Assembly: GCA_029339195.1 (NCBI GenBank)
Contig: JAPTJF010000234.1
Coordinates: forward strand, 1-64,000
DNA length: 64,000 nt
From: Micractinium sp. NFX-FRZ
Taxonomy: Eukaryota; Chlorophyta; Trebouxiophyceae; Chlorellales; Chlorellaceae
Direction: 5' to 3'
Shown: positions 32,853 through 45,065 of the stretch, in pieces
How the letters are laid out: every line of letters begins with the position of its first letter
Numbering within the stretch: the first letter of the stretch is position 1
Position numbers and translations under genes: made by a program
Notes under the pieces: model-generated
What the model was told of the DNA's origin: nothing
The model's database searches: none
Seen by the model: the letters and a program-made list of their open reading frames with translations, nothing else

Positions 32853-33548
32853 GGCATCAGATGGGCCCACTTGCTGGCTCCAATGTCTTCCGTGTGATCC
32901 GTGCGGTGCAGGGCACATGCCACACGTGATGGGCAACACACACAGGCGATTGCTGGTCACGATTGGCTGGCCCGGCAGCATCTGAGCAGAGGCCAGCATC
33001 TGGAGCAGACGCCCCTCTCAAGACGACCCACCAACCCACCCACAACCCACCCTTTGAAACTTCATAAGGAAATTGGCATCTGCCGGCCTTGCTCTTGTAG
33101 CGACATGTGTGTACAGCAACAGCAGCTGCTTGCACTCAATGGTCAGACAAGTGACACGTTGTGCTTTGCTTGCCCATGATCGCCGCGGTTGATCGCGTCA
33201 TAAGCGTTGCACAGAAGCTGTGTGCACACCAGGGTACACACACACACGCACCCGCACACCAAACGTGTAACCACATGCGTCAAGTGGCGAGTCGCAAGCC
33301 CTGCCAGGCACAGTGTGCGTGCAGCCCCCTTGAGCTCTCATGCTTACAAAGGGGTCTGGACAGCACACGCACACAAGCAAGGGCAGCAGCACAGCATCAT
33401 GGCGTCTTGAAGCGGCGTGAGGGCACTAGCGCTCAGCAGCGCCGGCCAGTGTTGAAACACTCAACATGCACTCTTGCTATGCCACATGGCCGGCCGCTTG
33501 GTACATGTACGGCCTTGTACTGTACAGCCACACCCGCCTGCCAGTGGG
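32853..33548. other. Spacer between converging cysteine peptide and FAS1 copy 3
   Basis: 3' flanks of two converging genes. Contains short AC-rich stretches at about 33236-33262 and TGTAA on the minus strand at 33348-33344. Confidence 0.5.
33344..33348 (-). promoter_or_regulatory. Putative polyadenylation signal TGTAA of FAS1 copy 3
   Basis: On the coding strand, about 200 bases past the stop at 33549. Confidence 0.35.
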
Positions 33549-35816
33549 TCAGCAGTCCTCTCCCGTGAGGAAGCACTTTGCATCCTCGGCGCTGACCTGG
33601 GCAATGTCCTGGAAGGCGGCCGGCATGAGCACCTGCAGCGGGCATGTGACACGCGTGTTGAGAGTGAGGCACGTCAGGGGGGCCGCGCCGCAGATGCACT
33701 GCCTCCAGCAGACAGGCAGGCCGATGCACTGATTACAGGAAGGCAGGCAACGGAAGCAGCGCAGGCTGTTCATAGACAGGAACACTGAACATACGCAGCC
33801 AAAACCAGGCCAGGAAGGGGACTGGTAGCCAGTGGAGGGGGGCCCCGACATGGGGGCCCACACCTCTGCTCGTTTCCTCAACCCACGCCCAAGGGCGTAT
33901 TCCTCTTCTTCTTCTTCTTCCAGGAAGGGGAAACATCAAGCTCACCCGGTCCACTCCGTAGATGGCAGAGCTGCACACCCAGTGTGCCTTGGCCACCCTG
34001 GCAGTCGCCCCCTGCGAGTCGGTCACAATGTGCTCCCCCCAGTGGTCGGTCACCTGCGGCGGCACAACCAGTGGCCAAGGCGGCGTGAAGCTGGAGTGTA
34101 CGAGCAGGCAGGCACGCAGCATCTTGCCTAAACACCACATCACATGCAGGCCTTCTTACGGCCAGCGTGCACCGAATCAGTCGCCAAGGCGGCTGGCTAG
34201 ATAGAGCAATGCATGCATGCGCTGGTGTCTCTGGCGTCGGGCTGACACCCACCCACTCGTGCCACCCCGCCTGCCCACGCTACCGTGGGCGCCTGCCCCG
34301 GCAGCGCCAAGCGTCAACAGCTCACACACACCGCACCCACCGTGAGCGTGTACCCTGGCAGTGCCGTGTCCAGGGGGCTGGCGGCCTGCAGGTCCCCAGG
34401 CTCCAGCGGGCCCACCGTGGGCAGCAGGTGGTACAGGAAGATGGTGATCAGCTGCACAGGACGGACGTAGGGGGAAATAGAGGGGGGAGGGGGAAGGTTG
34501 ATAAGCGGGGGGAGGGGGGGGCAGGGCTTGGCGGGGCGGGGCGGGCGGGGGGATGCCGCGGGTGGCCAGGTGGTGCCAGCGGGGCGGGGCGGCCTGCCAG
34601 CTCAGCAGGTAGGTAGCTCAACAGTGGGCCGGCGGCAGTCGAGCGACACTGCTCCCGCCGGCCGGGCCAGAGGGAGCGGCTGATAGGCGGTGCAGAGACA
34701 GGTGTGCAAAGCAAGGTGGGCAAAGCAAGCGGAGGCAGCTGCCAGCTCAGCAGGCAGCTCAGCAGTCAACTCACGCGCTCGGCAACCTCCGGGGCCAGCC
34801 CGATATGGATGAGGGTGTCCACGTCGTGGGCCTGCACCCAGCAGCAAGACACAGGCCGGCATTAGCCCACCACGAACACGCGGGAGAGCGGGCTCCCGTG
34901 GGCGCCCGTGCTGGCGAGGGCTGCCGCCGACGTGCAGGCAGGCGGGCCCACGCCGGCAGCCCAGCCCTCGCGCGCGCGCATACACACACACACACACACA
35001 GCCACGTGGGGTGCATATCTGTGCAGCCAGTGGCAGGGGGGGGAGGCGAGGAGGCTCACCGGCAGTGGGATGCCGCTGGATGCAAGGAGCCAGGTGATGG
35101 CCTCGTTGCGTGGGAGGAAGAGGGTGGCGTCTTGTGGGATGCCGCGCGGCAGCATCTTGAGGTCTGCACCCATCACGGCGAGACAGCACGAAATTCGCAG
35201 GCTTGTTTGATGCCGATGGGAGACGCCCAACAAGTGGCCATGTGCGCAGCGTGCGGCGGCGGGGCGGGGCGGGGCGCGGCATGCGGCATGCGGGGTGCGG
35301 CGGCAGCGGCGCACGGGGCTGCCGCAGGCGCCCTCTTCCCCGCTCACGCTGCATGAGCTTCATCGCGCTGCTGAACTCGCCGAACTGCTTCAGGATGGAC
35401 AGGTCGGCGCACTGCAGTTGCAAGGCAGCCAATTGTAAGTCGGGGGGGCAGGGGAAAGAGCAAGGAGGGCAAGGGGGGCTGGCGGGCGGGCGCTCCGGAG
35501 GCTCCACATCCGGAGGCGGTGCAGCTGCCGCCGCCGCCACTGCTGCCAACCCCAGCGTCCTGCATCTTTCGGTCAGCGTCGTTGCCGTGTACTGGCGAAT
35601 CATTTCGCCCCAAGAAGAGGCTTTGCGAGGCTTGGGCGGCCGCCGGCGGGGAGACACATTCACACGCTGGACGAGTACTTGCGGTGCTGCACGAGCAAAC
35701 ACCAAAACCCGTCTGTCTACCTTAGCTGTTTGCAGATGCCAGTTGGAAGCTCCGGCGCCTCCCGCCAGCAGCAGGAGCGCGGCCGCTGCCACTAGCAGCA
35801 CCGCCCTCGCCCCCAT
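33549..35816 (-). CDS. Secreted fasciclin (FAS1) domain protein, array copy 3
   Basis: Seven exons: 35816..35721, 35411..35348, 35163..35060, 34831..34775, 34451..34341, 34053..33946, 33632..33549. They give 208 codons (207 residues), same phases as the other copies. Signal peptide MGARAVLLVAAAALLLLAGG. Landmarks: CADLSILKQFGEFSSAMKLM, H1-like QDATLFLPRNEA, AHDVDTLIHIGLAPEVAER, LITIFLYHLLPTVGPLEPGD, GYTLT, and H2-like SSAIYGVDRVLMPAAFQDI. It is the shortest copy: its last exon ends in CFLTGEDC without the Ala/Pro tail, and its two terminal cysteines are not shared by the others. Role as for the array, an extracellular adhesion-type domain. Confidence 0.88.
34981..35000. repeat. Dinucleotide (AC)n microsatellite
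   Basis: About ten AC units in intron 3 of FAS1 copy 3. Confidence 0.9.
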
Positions 35817-36814
35817 ACTGCTCGCCCCGTTATTACTGTCTTATATGAAATGCGAGCACACATCTGATCCACGGGCGCTCCAAAAGGCACATGCATGCTG
35901 TCGCCAGCTCAGCGAAGTACATGCTGCAGTACGTTGCCAGTGCTCAGTGCTTGGGCCCTGTATACACACTGTGCATGGCAGCGAGGTGTGGAGTGTGGAT
36001 GACAGCACACATGTGGCGGCGCCTGCAGCTACCTACAAGCGCAGTAGCCGGTGTCTGCGTGAGGTCAAGGGAGTGACTGCTTCCTGGGGCAGCGGGCAGC
36101 CCACAGCCTGGCAGCCATCCCTACAGCAGCAGCTCCACGCATAAATTCAAGCAATTTGCACCACCACCCCAGACATGTATAGCCCTCGAGTGCTATACTC
36201 TGTTACAAGGGAAGTCACACAGGCAGGGCAGGCATCAGCGAATGGAAGATGCTGCTCCACGTGTGGGCAGGACCCGGGCCTGTGGGCAACGCGGCAGGCT
36301 GTGCAGGCAGCGTTGGGCAGGGTGTGCGTGCGCTGGGAGACAAAAGAGGGGCGCTGTGTGAGAAGGAGGAATCGGGAGGAATCCGGCAACGGCTGAGCAT
36401 GAGTCACGCGGGGTGGGTGAGTGGGCAGGGGCGCGTGCGGTGGTCTGTTTGCAGGGGTGCTGTATGGGGGAAGGGGGCATGTGCCCGGCGCCCCTACGTC
36501 ATGTTCGGGAGTGCTTGTAATCGCGAGGAATCCGGGGGCGGGATGGAGGGAGTGCGGGTGTGAGGGTGAGGGCGAGGGGGCGCAGCCAGAATGGGGCCGC
36601 ACCCGATGGGGCGGTGAGTGGGTGGGGTGCCAGCGGCAGCAAGCCGAGAGGAAGGCGCTCGAGGCACAGCACGCACAGCATGCACAGCGTGCCCGCCTGC
36701 CTGCCTGCCCGCTGTGCCTGCTCCGTGCTCCACCTTCCGGAGCCACGGGGCAGGCTAGGGACAGGCTGGAGGTGCTCAGGCAGTTGCACGCGGGCGGCTG
36801 GCAAGGCGCTCTGT
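35817..36814. other. Spacer between FAS1 copies 3 and 4
   Basis: Promoter region of copy 3 and 3' flank of copy 4; a TGTAA lies on the minus strand at 36207-36203. G-rich from about 36240 to 36620. No gene. Confidence 0.5.
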
Positions 36815-39800
36815 TCAGGCGGCAGCGGGGGCGGCGGCGGGAGCCCCGCCACCCAGCAGAGCGGCCGCCTCCTCGGGAGAGGTGTCAGGGATGGACAGGA
36901 TGTCGGCAGTGGGCATGAGCACCTGCAACAAGGCCGGGGTGGTGTGGGCAGGGCAGCAGAGCGGTGTGTGAGAGGGCACATGTGTGGGGCGGCCCCCTCT
37001 GCAAAGGCTGATGCCTGGGGTGGGCATGGCTGTGTGTGTGGGGGGGCGGTTGCACCTTTCAGGGGCGTGCGGGGTGGTGTGTGGTGTGGTGATGCCATGG
37101 CTGGGGTTCCGGGGTTCCGGGGGCGCGGCGGGGTGTCACATGCATGCGCAGCCCACACTCGTGACGTGCCAGGCACGTGCAGACACCGCAGCAGCTTTAA
37201 AACATGGGGAACACAGCCTGCCCCACCTAGTTGCACAAACCAAGCTGGGGGCTGCATGCGCACTAGCCCTGCCCCCAATCAAAGTCCGACTCAAAACAAC
37301 ACAAGGCAAGGGAGGACAAGGAAGTGAGGGGAAGAACACACGTAAAAGTAGAGTAAACTGCACAAGTAAAGAAAAAACTGCTCCCCCTCGCTCACCTTGT
37401 CGACAATGTAGATCTGGGAGCCGCAGGCGGGGACGGCGTCGCCCAGCACGTTGGCCACGGCGCCAGAGGCATCGGTCACAGTGTAGGCGCCGGCAGAGCC
37501 GCCAAACTGCATGGCGTCATGGTAGCAACGGGTGGGTGAGTGTGGGGCAAGACCAACATCAAGAAGAGTGGGGATGGCATCTCTGCTTCCAAACACCCTG
37601 CGCTCGACACCGCCACAGACGGGGGAGTGGCGTCAGCCTGCAGAGCAAACATTCACGCACAGCTTGCTGGCATTCCCCTTTCGTCTTCATGGTGGGGTGG
37701 GGCCGGCAGCCTCTCATCGACCCGCAGCCTCCTTCAGCCGTCACTGCGGCAAAGCCCATGCTAGTGCCACAGCCCAGGCAACCGCCCTTCCAACTCCCTC
37801 TGTCCCCTCAAACTCACGGTCAGGGTGTACTCGGCGCCCAGGGCGGTGGTGAGGGTGCCCTTGGCCGCCAGCTCATCGGCGGTGTAGGCCCCGCTGGGCA
37901 CGATGTGGTAGATCACAGCGCTGGTCAGCTGCAGGGGGCCGGGGGCCGGGGAGAAGGCAATTGATCAGATGCACCGTGACTGCTGAGACGCGTCTCGGCA
38001 GGGATGGGGGCCCGCTGGGCACGATGTGGTGGACCACAGCGCTGTCAGGTGCAGGGGGCGGGGGGCGCAAGGTGGATGGCCGGGGCCAGAGGACGCCTGC
38101 TGGGCACGCTGTGAAACAGGCCACAGCAGGCGGCTGCACAATACGCTCAAGGGTCCAGGCCAGGGCATGGGTGGGTGCGTGGGCGGGTGCAGGGCAGCGA
38201 GGGCCGCCGGCGTGCGAGGTGGGTGGGAGGGTGTGTGGGTGCACGGCAGCACAGCACCGTGGCTTGCCCTGGGTCCCACCATGGACGCCTGGATGGGCTA
38301 AAAAAAACCCAACACAAAAACAACCATAGCCGCACACAACCCCGCTGAAGCAATGCAGCAACCCAGCTGTGCTGCCGCCGGCCCTCCGCCCAACCAGCAG
38401 AGGTGCGCCCAACCAGCAGAGGTGCGGGCACGGCAGCATGGCTTGCCTTGGGTCCCACCAGGCTCGCCAGGATGGGTGAGTCAGCCACCAGCTCGCCCAG
38501 CTGGTCTGCCGTCACGTTGGACTGCGGGCACAGGGGATGGCACACCAAACAAGGATTGAGTTACTTAACATCCTGCAAGGGGCCGCCCACCTTTGCGCCA
38601 CACCGGCCGGCGGCCACGCCGGACTCGAGGCACTCACCGGAATGCCACAGGGTGAGGCAGCAGGTGCGGCGCCCAGCAGGGAGTCTCGTGCCCGCTAACA
38701 CGCGCGGCAGGCAGCAAGCAGGCTCGCCCACCCCGAGAAGCTTTTACCATAGCTCTCTAGGAACAGCCGCACAACAAGAAGCTTTTACCATAGCTCTCTA
38801 GGAACAGCCGCACAACGGCAAAGCAGGCGTGCGTGCACGGCAAGCAGCCCGCAAGTCCCGCCCGGGCAGCTGCACTGCACAGGAGCGCTCAGTAGCACAG
38901 GCAAGCAGGCGGCAGCAGGGGCTCCGCGGCACCCAATCGCCGGCCAGGGAGCAGGATCACGCGACATTGGCGCACCAGGCGAGCCAGTCAAAGGAGCCCT
39001 CCTCCCCACCCCGACGATGCAGATGCAGAGACGAGAATCACCTTTCCAACATGATACCCAGTTTTCGACAACAACATCATTCAGTTTTCGACAACAACAT
39101 CAAGGGAGACACGAAACCCAAACTTGTGGTGCGCCCAGCACCAGCTCACCGAGCCCAGGAATCCTCCCAGGGTGTTGAGCAGTGCGGACACGCCGTCGTT
39201 GTTGGGCAGGAACACGGTGACGCCGGCGGGGATGGAGGAGAGGAGCTCAAAGTCTGCAGGACGGGGCGTGGGTGCAAGGAGGGACGAGTGTGTTGGGGTG
39301 GGGCGGATGTGGGAAGGCGGGCGGGCGGGCCAGTGGCGGTGGGGTGTGGGATGGGGGGCCGAGCAAAATGGCGGTCACGCCGCCGCGTCCAGACTCCAGA
39401 AATTCTGCAACTCGAAGTGATGGGAATGTTCAGAAGGTGGGGGCAGAGGCAGGAAAGGAGGAGGCGGCGCCAGCGTGGATGGACTGCATGGGGTGCCGGC
39501 CTGCAGGGATGGTCACACGGTACATGTCAACGTGGGCATAGGTGGATTTGGATAGGACAGGCGGTCGGAGTGCGCAGCGCTGATTGGCAGTCACCAGTGC
39601 AGGGTAAGAGGCTGCTGCATGGCGGCCTGGCTCCCGCGCTGTCCGTGCCGCTAGTGCTTGCTGTGCACCCGCCATACACCCTGCCCGACTGCCTGCCCAA
39701 CCACCCTCCGCTTGCCCAGCACGCACCGCTGATCACGGTGGCAATCTCGCTCAGCTCAGCAAAGCTGCCGATGACGGAGGTGTCGGCGCAACCCTGCATG

Positions 39801-40256
39801 AGATGGGCGCAAGCGAAAAAGTGGCGGCGGGAAGTGGGCACGGCGTGTGCGGGGCGGGGGCGGCTGCGCCTCGAAGCGGCACCAGGACATCCTCAGCAAG
39901 GAGCCCAAGGTCGGTGCTCTCCTGCACGTGCGACGTGTGCAGCCTTTGAGCTTTGAGACCGGCCGACTGGCCCGCCTGAGGGTATCAGCCATGTGCCATG
40001 CCATGTGGCCGCCTTATAAGCTGTGGTTTCTCTCTGCACCTCGCTTTGGCACGCCATCGGCGCGGCAGCTGGGCAGCGGGCTGGGCAGCGGGCTGGGCAG
40101 CGGGCTGGTCTGCCACAAGTCGAGGACCACCGCGTTGAGCCAGCCGCTCAAGGGAAGCCATCAACTGACCTCATCCTGCAGAAGGGTGCGTCCCATGGGG
40201 CGAGCCTGAGCGGTGCACGCCAGGAGCGCCACCAGCACACACAGAGCAGCCTTCAT
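36815..40256 (-). CDS. Secreted fasciclin (FAS1) domain protein, array copy 4
   Basis: Seven exons: 40256..40170, 39793..39727, 39253..39150, 38521..38459, 37928..37818, 37506..37396, 36922..36815. They give 217 codons (216 residues) with the shared phases. Signal peptide MKAALCVLVALLACTAQA. Landmarks: GCADTSVIGSFAELSEIATV, H1-like AGVTVFLPNNDG, SNVTADQLGELVADSPILAS, LTSAVIYHIVPSGAYTADEL, YTLT, and H2-like GSQIYIVDKVLMPTADI, with an Ala/Pro tail. It is the largest of the four loci because its introns are long and repeat-rich: a 41-bp and a 23-bp tandem duplication, a 12-bp triplet, and decayed copies of exons 4 and 5. Confidence 0.88.
37998..38300 (-). repeat. Decayed partial copies of FAS1 copy 4 exons 5 and 4
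   Basis: 37998-38066 and, more weakly, 38088-38135 resemble the acceptor end of exon 5 (real exon 37928..37818). 38236-38300 resembles the donor end of exon 4 (real exon 38521..38459). All three lie in the single intron between them. Confidence 0.7.
38735..38816. repeat. Two-copy 41-bp tandem duplication
   Basis: Units 38735-38775 and 38776-38816 differ at one base. In intron 3 of FAS1 copy 4. Little divergence, so probably recent. Confidence 0.95.
39059..39102. repeat. Two-copy tandem duplication of about 23 bp
   Basis: CAGTTTTCGACAACAACATC occurs at 39059 and again at 39082, in intron 3 of FAS1 copy 4. Confidence 0.9.
40069..40108. repeat. 12-bp unit repeated three times
   Basis: CTGGGCAGCGGG at 40069, 40081 and 40093 plus a partial fourth, in intron 1 of FAS1 copy 4. 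Confidence 0.9.
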
Positions 40257-41149
40257 ATTTGGTTTGCTGGGTACTGGCAGGCGGAGCACTGGTGTGGCTC
40301 GGAAGGGCAGGAGAGAATTGGGTCGGGGTGCGCGGGCGCGCTTGAGGGCATAAGATCATCCAACCTGGCTGCGCTGGCGCTCTTTCCTCCCCCCCGCCGG
40401 GCGCTGAAAGCCGGCGCCGGCACACCCTTCCACACAGCCCCTGGGGGGTAAGAGAAGCACTGCCTGCTTGAGCACATGGAAACACCAAGTTACAGGGCAG
40501 CCCTGGAACACATGAGAGCAGGGTGTGGCGGGGCAGGCGTGCTTCACAAGGTCGGCGCGCTGGGGGGCGGAGGGGGCGGGGCACGCGCGTGCGACGCAAG
40601 GCAATCGTAAAGGGGACAACAGAGAGGCTGGGAAGGGCTGAAATACGCAGAACAAATTTCGGGTGAGGCAGAAGAGCGGGCCCGTGGGTCCTGTAGGGAA
40701 CGTGGAAGGGCCGGCACGTAGGGTGGGGCAAAGATGGGCGGGTGTCAGGGGAAGGCAAGCATGTGTGGGGGAGGAGGTGGTCTCGGATGGTTGGGGGTCG
40801 CACCCATGGGTGGGGGGAGCGGGCTGTGGGCGGCTGGCAGTGCCCTTTGGGGTAGCCGGGCCGAGCCCCGGGCCCCCCAGGCGGGGCGGGCTCATGCCCT
40901 GCTGGCTGCACACCACCCAACTGGAGAGCAGCTTGCGGATGCATGCAACTCTGCAGGCCCTCCTGCCTAGGATGCACACACAAGGGAAGTGCAGGGTGCG
41001 CTGTGCTGAGCTGGAGAGGCCCGGACCTAGCTCCAGGAAGGAAGAGAGGGAGTCCCCAGAAAAGGGAGCAGAGAGAGGGAGGGAGGAGAGCTTCCAGCTG
41101 GGCAGCCGGGGAGCAGCTGGTAGCTGTGCACAAGGGCCCCTGTGGCGGG
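40257..41149. other. Intergenic: FAS1 copy 4 promoter and PTP 3' region
   Basis: Both flanking genes are on the minus strand. A TGTAA lies on that strand at 40494-40490. No coding evidence. Confidence 0.5.
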
Positions 41150-44100
41150 CTACTGCTGCGCCTGCTGCGCCAAGTCGTGCTGAACTGGCTCCGGGTGGCG
41201 CTCCGCTGCCAGCTGGCGCACAAAGTGCAGCAGGGCGGTGTGGCAAAACACGTACTGGTCGCGCGTCTGAACCATGCCCAGACGCTGGCGCCTGCAGGTG
41301 GGGGGCGATGGCAGCGCACGCAGGGCCAGGGCGTTAGGATGGAGGCGGGAGGGGCGAGCGGCAGGCGGAGAGCGGCGGGGCCGCCGTAGGGCAGGGGTGC
41401 CGTGTCGGCTGCCGGAGGGTTGTAGGCGCAGCAGCAGGCCAGCAGTGCCGGTGCTGGGGCGACGAGTTGCTTGCGCACTTTCAATATGGCACGGCAGGCG
41501 CTTGCACAACTCCACACCTCTCCCTCTCGGTTCTCATCCCGACTGAAGCACAGGTGCTGTAATTAGGCAAGCGTCACACAAAGCAGCCCACCTGAGGTCC
41601 GCAACCAGTGCTGCCACGTCCACCGCTGCCTGGCCCGCTGCCGCCGCCGCCGCCTCGCCGCCGCCGCCCGTCGGCGGGCTGTCCAGCAGGTGCAGCAGGC
41701 GGCGGGTGACCACATCCAGCACGCAAAACACGCCGGAGCGCCCGATGCCGGCTGCAGGGAGGGGTGATGCGTGTGTGTTGCACAGGGATGGGTGGGGGGT
41801 GGAGGGTCAGGAGGTGGCAGGGAGGGCGGGGAGGGGTGGTGAGGTGTGTGCAGGGATGAACAGATTGGAGGCTCGGGCGGTGGGGTGAGTCAGGGCTGTG
41901 CCTTGCCCAGCCTTTGCGTTGCAGCTATCGGGGGAGTGAGCAAGGGGCGCAGCTGTGCTGGCTGTGCTGGCTGCCAGGAGCGGCCCTTCATGGCAGCCTC
42001 TGGCATTGAGCGGCCAATCGCAGTGTGGCACCGCACCCGCACAACTCAGCCCACGCTCTTACCTGAGCAGTGCACCAGTATGGGCGCTGCATGCGCCCCC
42101 GCAGCCCGCAGCTCCGCGCACAGCGCCAGCAGCGGCTCGGGGGAGGGCGGCACCCCGTGGTCGGGCCACGCCGTGTACTGGTAATGAGTCACCGTGGCTG
42201 CATGTCGTGCACGCTGTGCTGCCGCTGCATCCGCCGCCGCTGCACCCGCTTCCCAGTCGCTGCTGCCGGGCTGCTCTAGTGGTCGCTTGAGCGGGGGCCC
42301 GCTGCCCGGCTGACCCTGGCAGCCCTTGACCATCAGCGAGCGGCGCTCCAGGTCGGGCAGCAGCTGCAGGCGGGCAGGAAGAGGGGGGCAGAGGGAGGGA
42401 GAGTGGGGGGGCAGGCGTGGGTGAATGGATGGGCCAACGGGAGGGACAAAGGGGGGAGGGAGAGTGGGGGATTGCTCCCAGGCGTGGGTGATTGGGCCAG
42501 AGGCAGCCGAGGTGTTGGCCGTACAGATGCGCCTGCAGAACAATGCCTTTTTTAGAAATATTTTTTGCCGGCCTGCCCCGCTCGAACACTACCAGCGTGG
42601 CCCACCCCACCCACCCCCCTGCACCTGCCCTCTCAACCGCACCTGCTCCACCGACAGCGTGCTGACTGTGAAGCGGCCAAAGGCCTTGGCCGTGCGCGGG
42701 GCGGTGGCAAAATAGGCGGCGCACTTGGGCACGCCGCGCTCCACTGCGGGGTGGAGCGACAGAGGGACACGGCACATGGGTGGGTGGGAGGCGGGCGGGG
42801 CTGCGGGGCTGCGACGGGAAAGGGTGCCGTAGCTGTGGTGCTCAGGGCAGGTGGCACGCCAAGAGAACTGCCACCGCACGCCGCGCTTCTGTTTGCAGGC
42901 AGCGCCGCTCTCGGTGCTCCCTGTGGCCGGACGACCTCCCTCCTCACCCACCCTCGCACCCCTTCCCATCCACCCATCAGGTGCGGGCGTTGCACCGCTG
43001 CCCTCACCCTCTAGCACTCGATATTGCAGCACTGCTCCTCCCCTTCCTCGCCCAACACACACGCGCACCCCTCGACACCTGTGGCAGTGTTGATTCTGCA
43101 GCACTGCCGCCCCTCCCCCTGCTCTCACAAACACCACCGCCCCTCACCCGTGTCGGTCAGCACGCCCCTGGGTTCAACACACCCATTCTCGCAACCAAGT
43201 CATCATTCTGCAGCACTGCCGCCCCTGCCCCTCCTCTCAAGGTACACGCTCCCGCCCCCCACCCGTGTTGGTCAGCACGCCCCCGATCCCACACACCCGT
43301 TCTCGCAACCAAGTTATCATCTGCAGCACTGCTGCCCCTGCCCCTCCTCTCACAACCACCGCCGCGCCTCACCCGTGTTGGTCAGCATGACCACAGCGCT
43401 GCACCGCTGCTCCACGGCCATCTGCCAGAACGCATCCCGCGTGTGCTTCAGCGGGCCCTGCAGGTTGGGCGGAACAGTGAGAGGGGGCGGTGGATTGAGC
43501 GGCGATGGATCAAGGGGGGTATGGGAGTGAGGGGCGATGGCTTGAGGGGCGATGGGGGTGAGGGGCAGTGGATTGAGGAGCGACGGGAGGGAGGGGTTCA
43601 GGGGCACAAAAGTTGCTGATTGAAGAGCACGATATGTCGTTGTGCGCTCGCGGCTGCTTGCACGCATGCACACAAACCAGGCCCCGGCGGGCAGCTCGCA
43701 GCAGCGCAAGCAGGCGACCTCTGCGCCCCTGCCGCAGCTGCCGGCACGCTATGCCTGCTGTGCCCGCTGGGCTCCCCCAGCCCACCTGGCAAGCTATGTA
43801 GGCCCAGGGGACGTCTCCCGGGGAGCTGGCCACCACTGCAGAGGCGTTTATGTAGTCGGCTGGGGGCCCGCCCGCTGCCCCTGCTGCCCCTGCTGCTGCC
43901 GCAGCGCCCCCCGCTGCTGCCGCTGCTGCTGCCGCTGCTGCCGCTGAGGGCGCGCCGCCCGCTGCCGCCGACTTTCCAGGCGCGAGCGCCCTCGTGCCCC
44001 CAGCCGCCCCCAGCGATGGAGAGGCCGAGATGCTGCTGCTGCCACTGGCGCCGCTGCTGCTGCCGCCACTTGCGGCACTGCTGCCGCCGCCGCGAATGAG

Positions 44101-45065
44101 GCAGCCTGGCTGGCCCAGGTGCACCCGGTTGTGGTCAAAGGGTAGCACGTCGCAGTACCTGCACGCCAGCCAGGACGGCCAATTGGGGCGGGCCGGCATG
44201 TGAAGGACAAGAGGGCCCGCCAGTTGGAGGCAGTGGCAGCAGCACCCCTGCCCTGCCCTGCATACCAGCGAGCAGCGGCGCACCGCCAGGCGCGCACGTG
44301 CTGCGCAGCGCGGCCGCGCATGCTGCTGTACAGTAGCCTACTTTCTTCCCCCGCCCCCCCGCACTCGGACGCTCGATTTCTGCCCACTCAAACAACTCAC
44401 CAGTGTACCGCCTGTCGCATCACAGACCGATGCGCGCTCCCCGGCACGCTGCCCCACAGGCACCCGAAGCCAACTGACCAGCGGCAAGCCGGCCTGCAGC
44501 GCCTCCCGGGCCCACAGCCTGCTCCTCTCCACCACAGCAGCAAGCTGGCAGCTGAAAGCTACACATCAGTTCAGCCCATGCCGCTATTCTGCACCCCTAA
44601 ACAAGCAGGACCTAGTCCGAAACAGTTTTGCAACCCAAAGCGCGTCACCCACCGGTTGAGCTCGCGCCGCGCCTCTGCATCCCTGAAGCTCCCCTCCTTG
44701 CACAGCCGCTCATTCAGTATGTGCAGCTGAAGGTATTCCTTGTTGCAGGCGGCAGCATTGCCTGCCAGCTTGGCCTCAAGGGCCGCCTCGGCCGCACGCA
44801 GCGCCGGCAGCGCCCGCGCCTGCGTCGCAGACATGGGCGGTGCCCGCTTCGGCGGCGCGCTGGCTGGCACGCCGACGCTTCCGCTGCGGTCTGCCGGCGG
44901 GGCGCTGCTGACCCGCGCGCTGCTGCTGCAGGTGCGCTGTGTTGGGCTGGTGAGGTTGCTGCCTCCGGTGGCGCCGCTGCTGCTGGCCCCGCTGGGGGGC
45001 AGGCTGGAGGGCAGGCGTGCAGCGGTGCCAGCAATCGAGTTGAGCAGTTCTATGAGCTGACGCAT
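41150..45065 (-). CDS. Classical protein tyrosine phosphatase (non-receptor type)
   Basis: Seven exons: 45065..44653, 44158..43786, 43457..43373, 42743..42643, 42363..42063, 41751..41592, 41291..41150. They total 525 codons (524 residues), phases closed. All main PTP motifs appear in order: LNRYCDVLPFDHNRV (substrate loop), DYINAS, a WPD loop in YTAWPDHGVP near residue 390, the P-loop HCSAGIGRSG with nucleophile Cys423 and Arg429, and the Q-loop RLGMVQTRDQY. This predicts an active phosphotyrosine hydrolase. Exon 2 carries an insert of about 80 residues of Gly, Ala and Ser between the substrate loop and DYINAS, probably a disordered loop. The first 110 residues are low-complexity. There is no transmembrane segment or signal peptide, so it is likely cytosolic. 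Its start is only 131 bases past the ATG101 stop. Confidence 0.9.
43080..43390 (-). repeat. Three ~112-bp repeats around the donor of PTP exon 3
   Basis: The string spanning the exon 3 donor (real one at 43390-43371) recurs diverged at about 43280-43261 and 43165-43145, with matching CTGCAGCACTGC flanks. Two copies lie entirely in the intron. Confidence 0.8.

Noticed and set aside
35203..36144. 313-codon plus-strand frame over FAS1 copy 3
   Set aside because: Antisense to the signal-peptide exon and promoter of copy 3; no domain.
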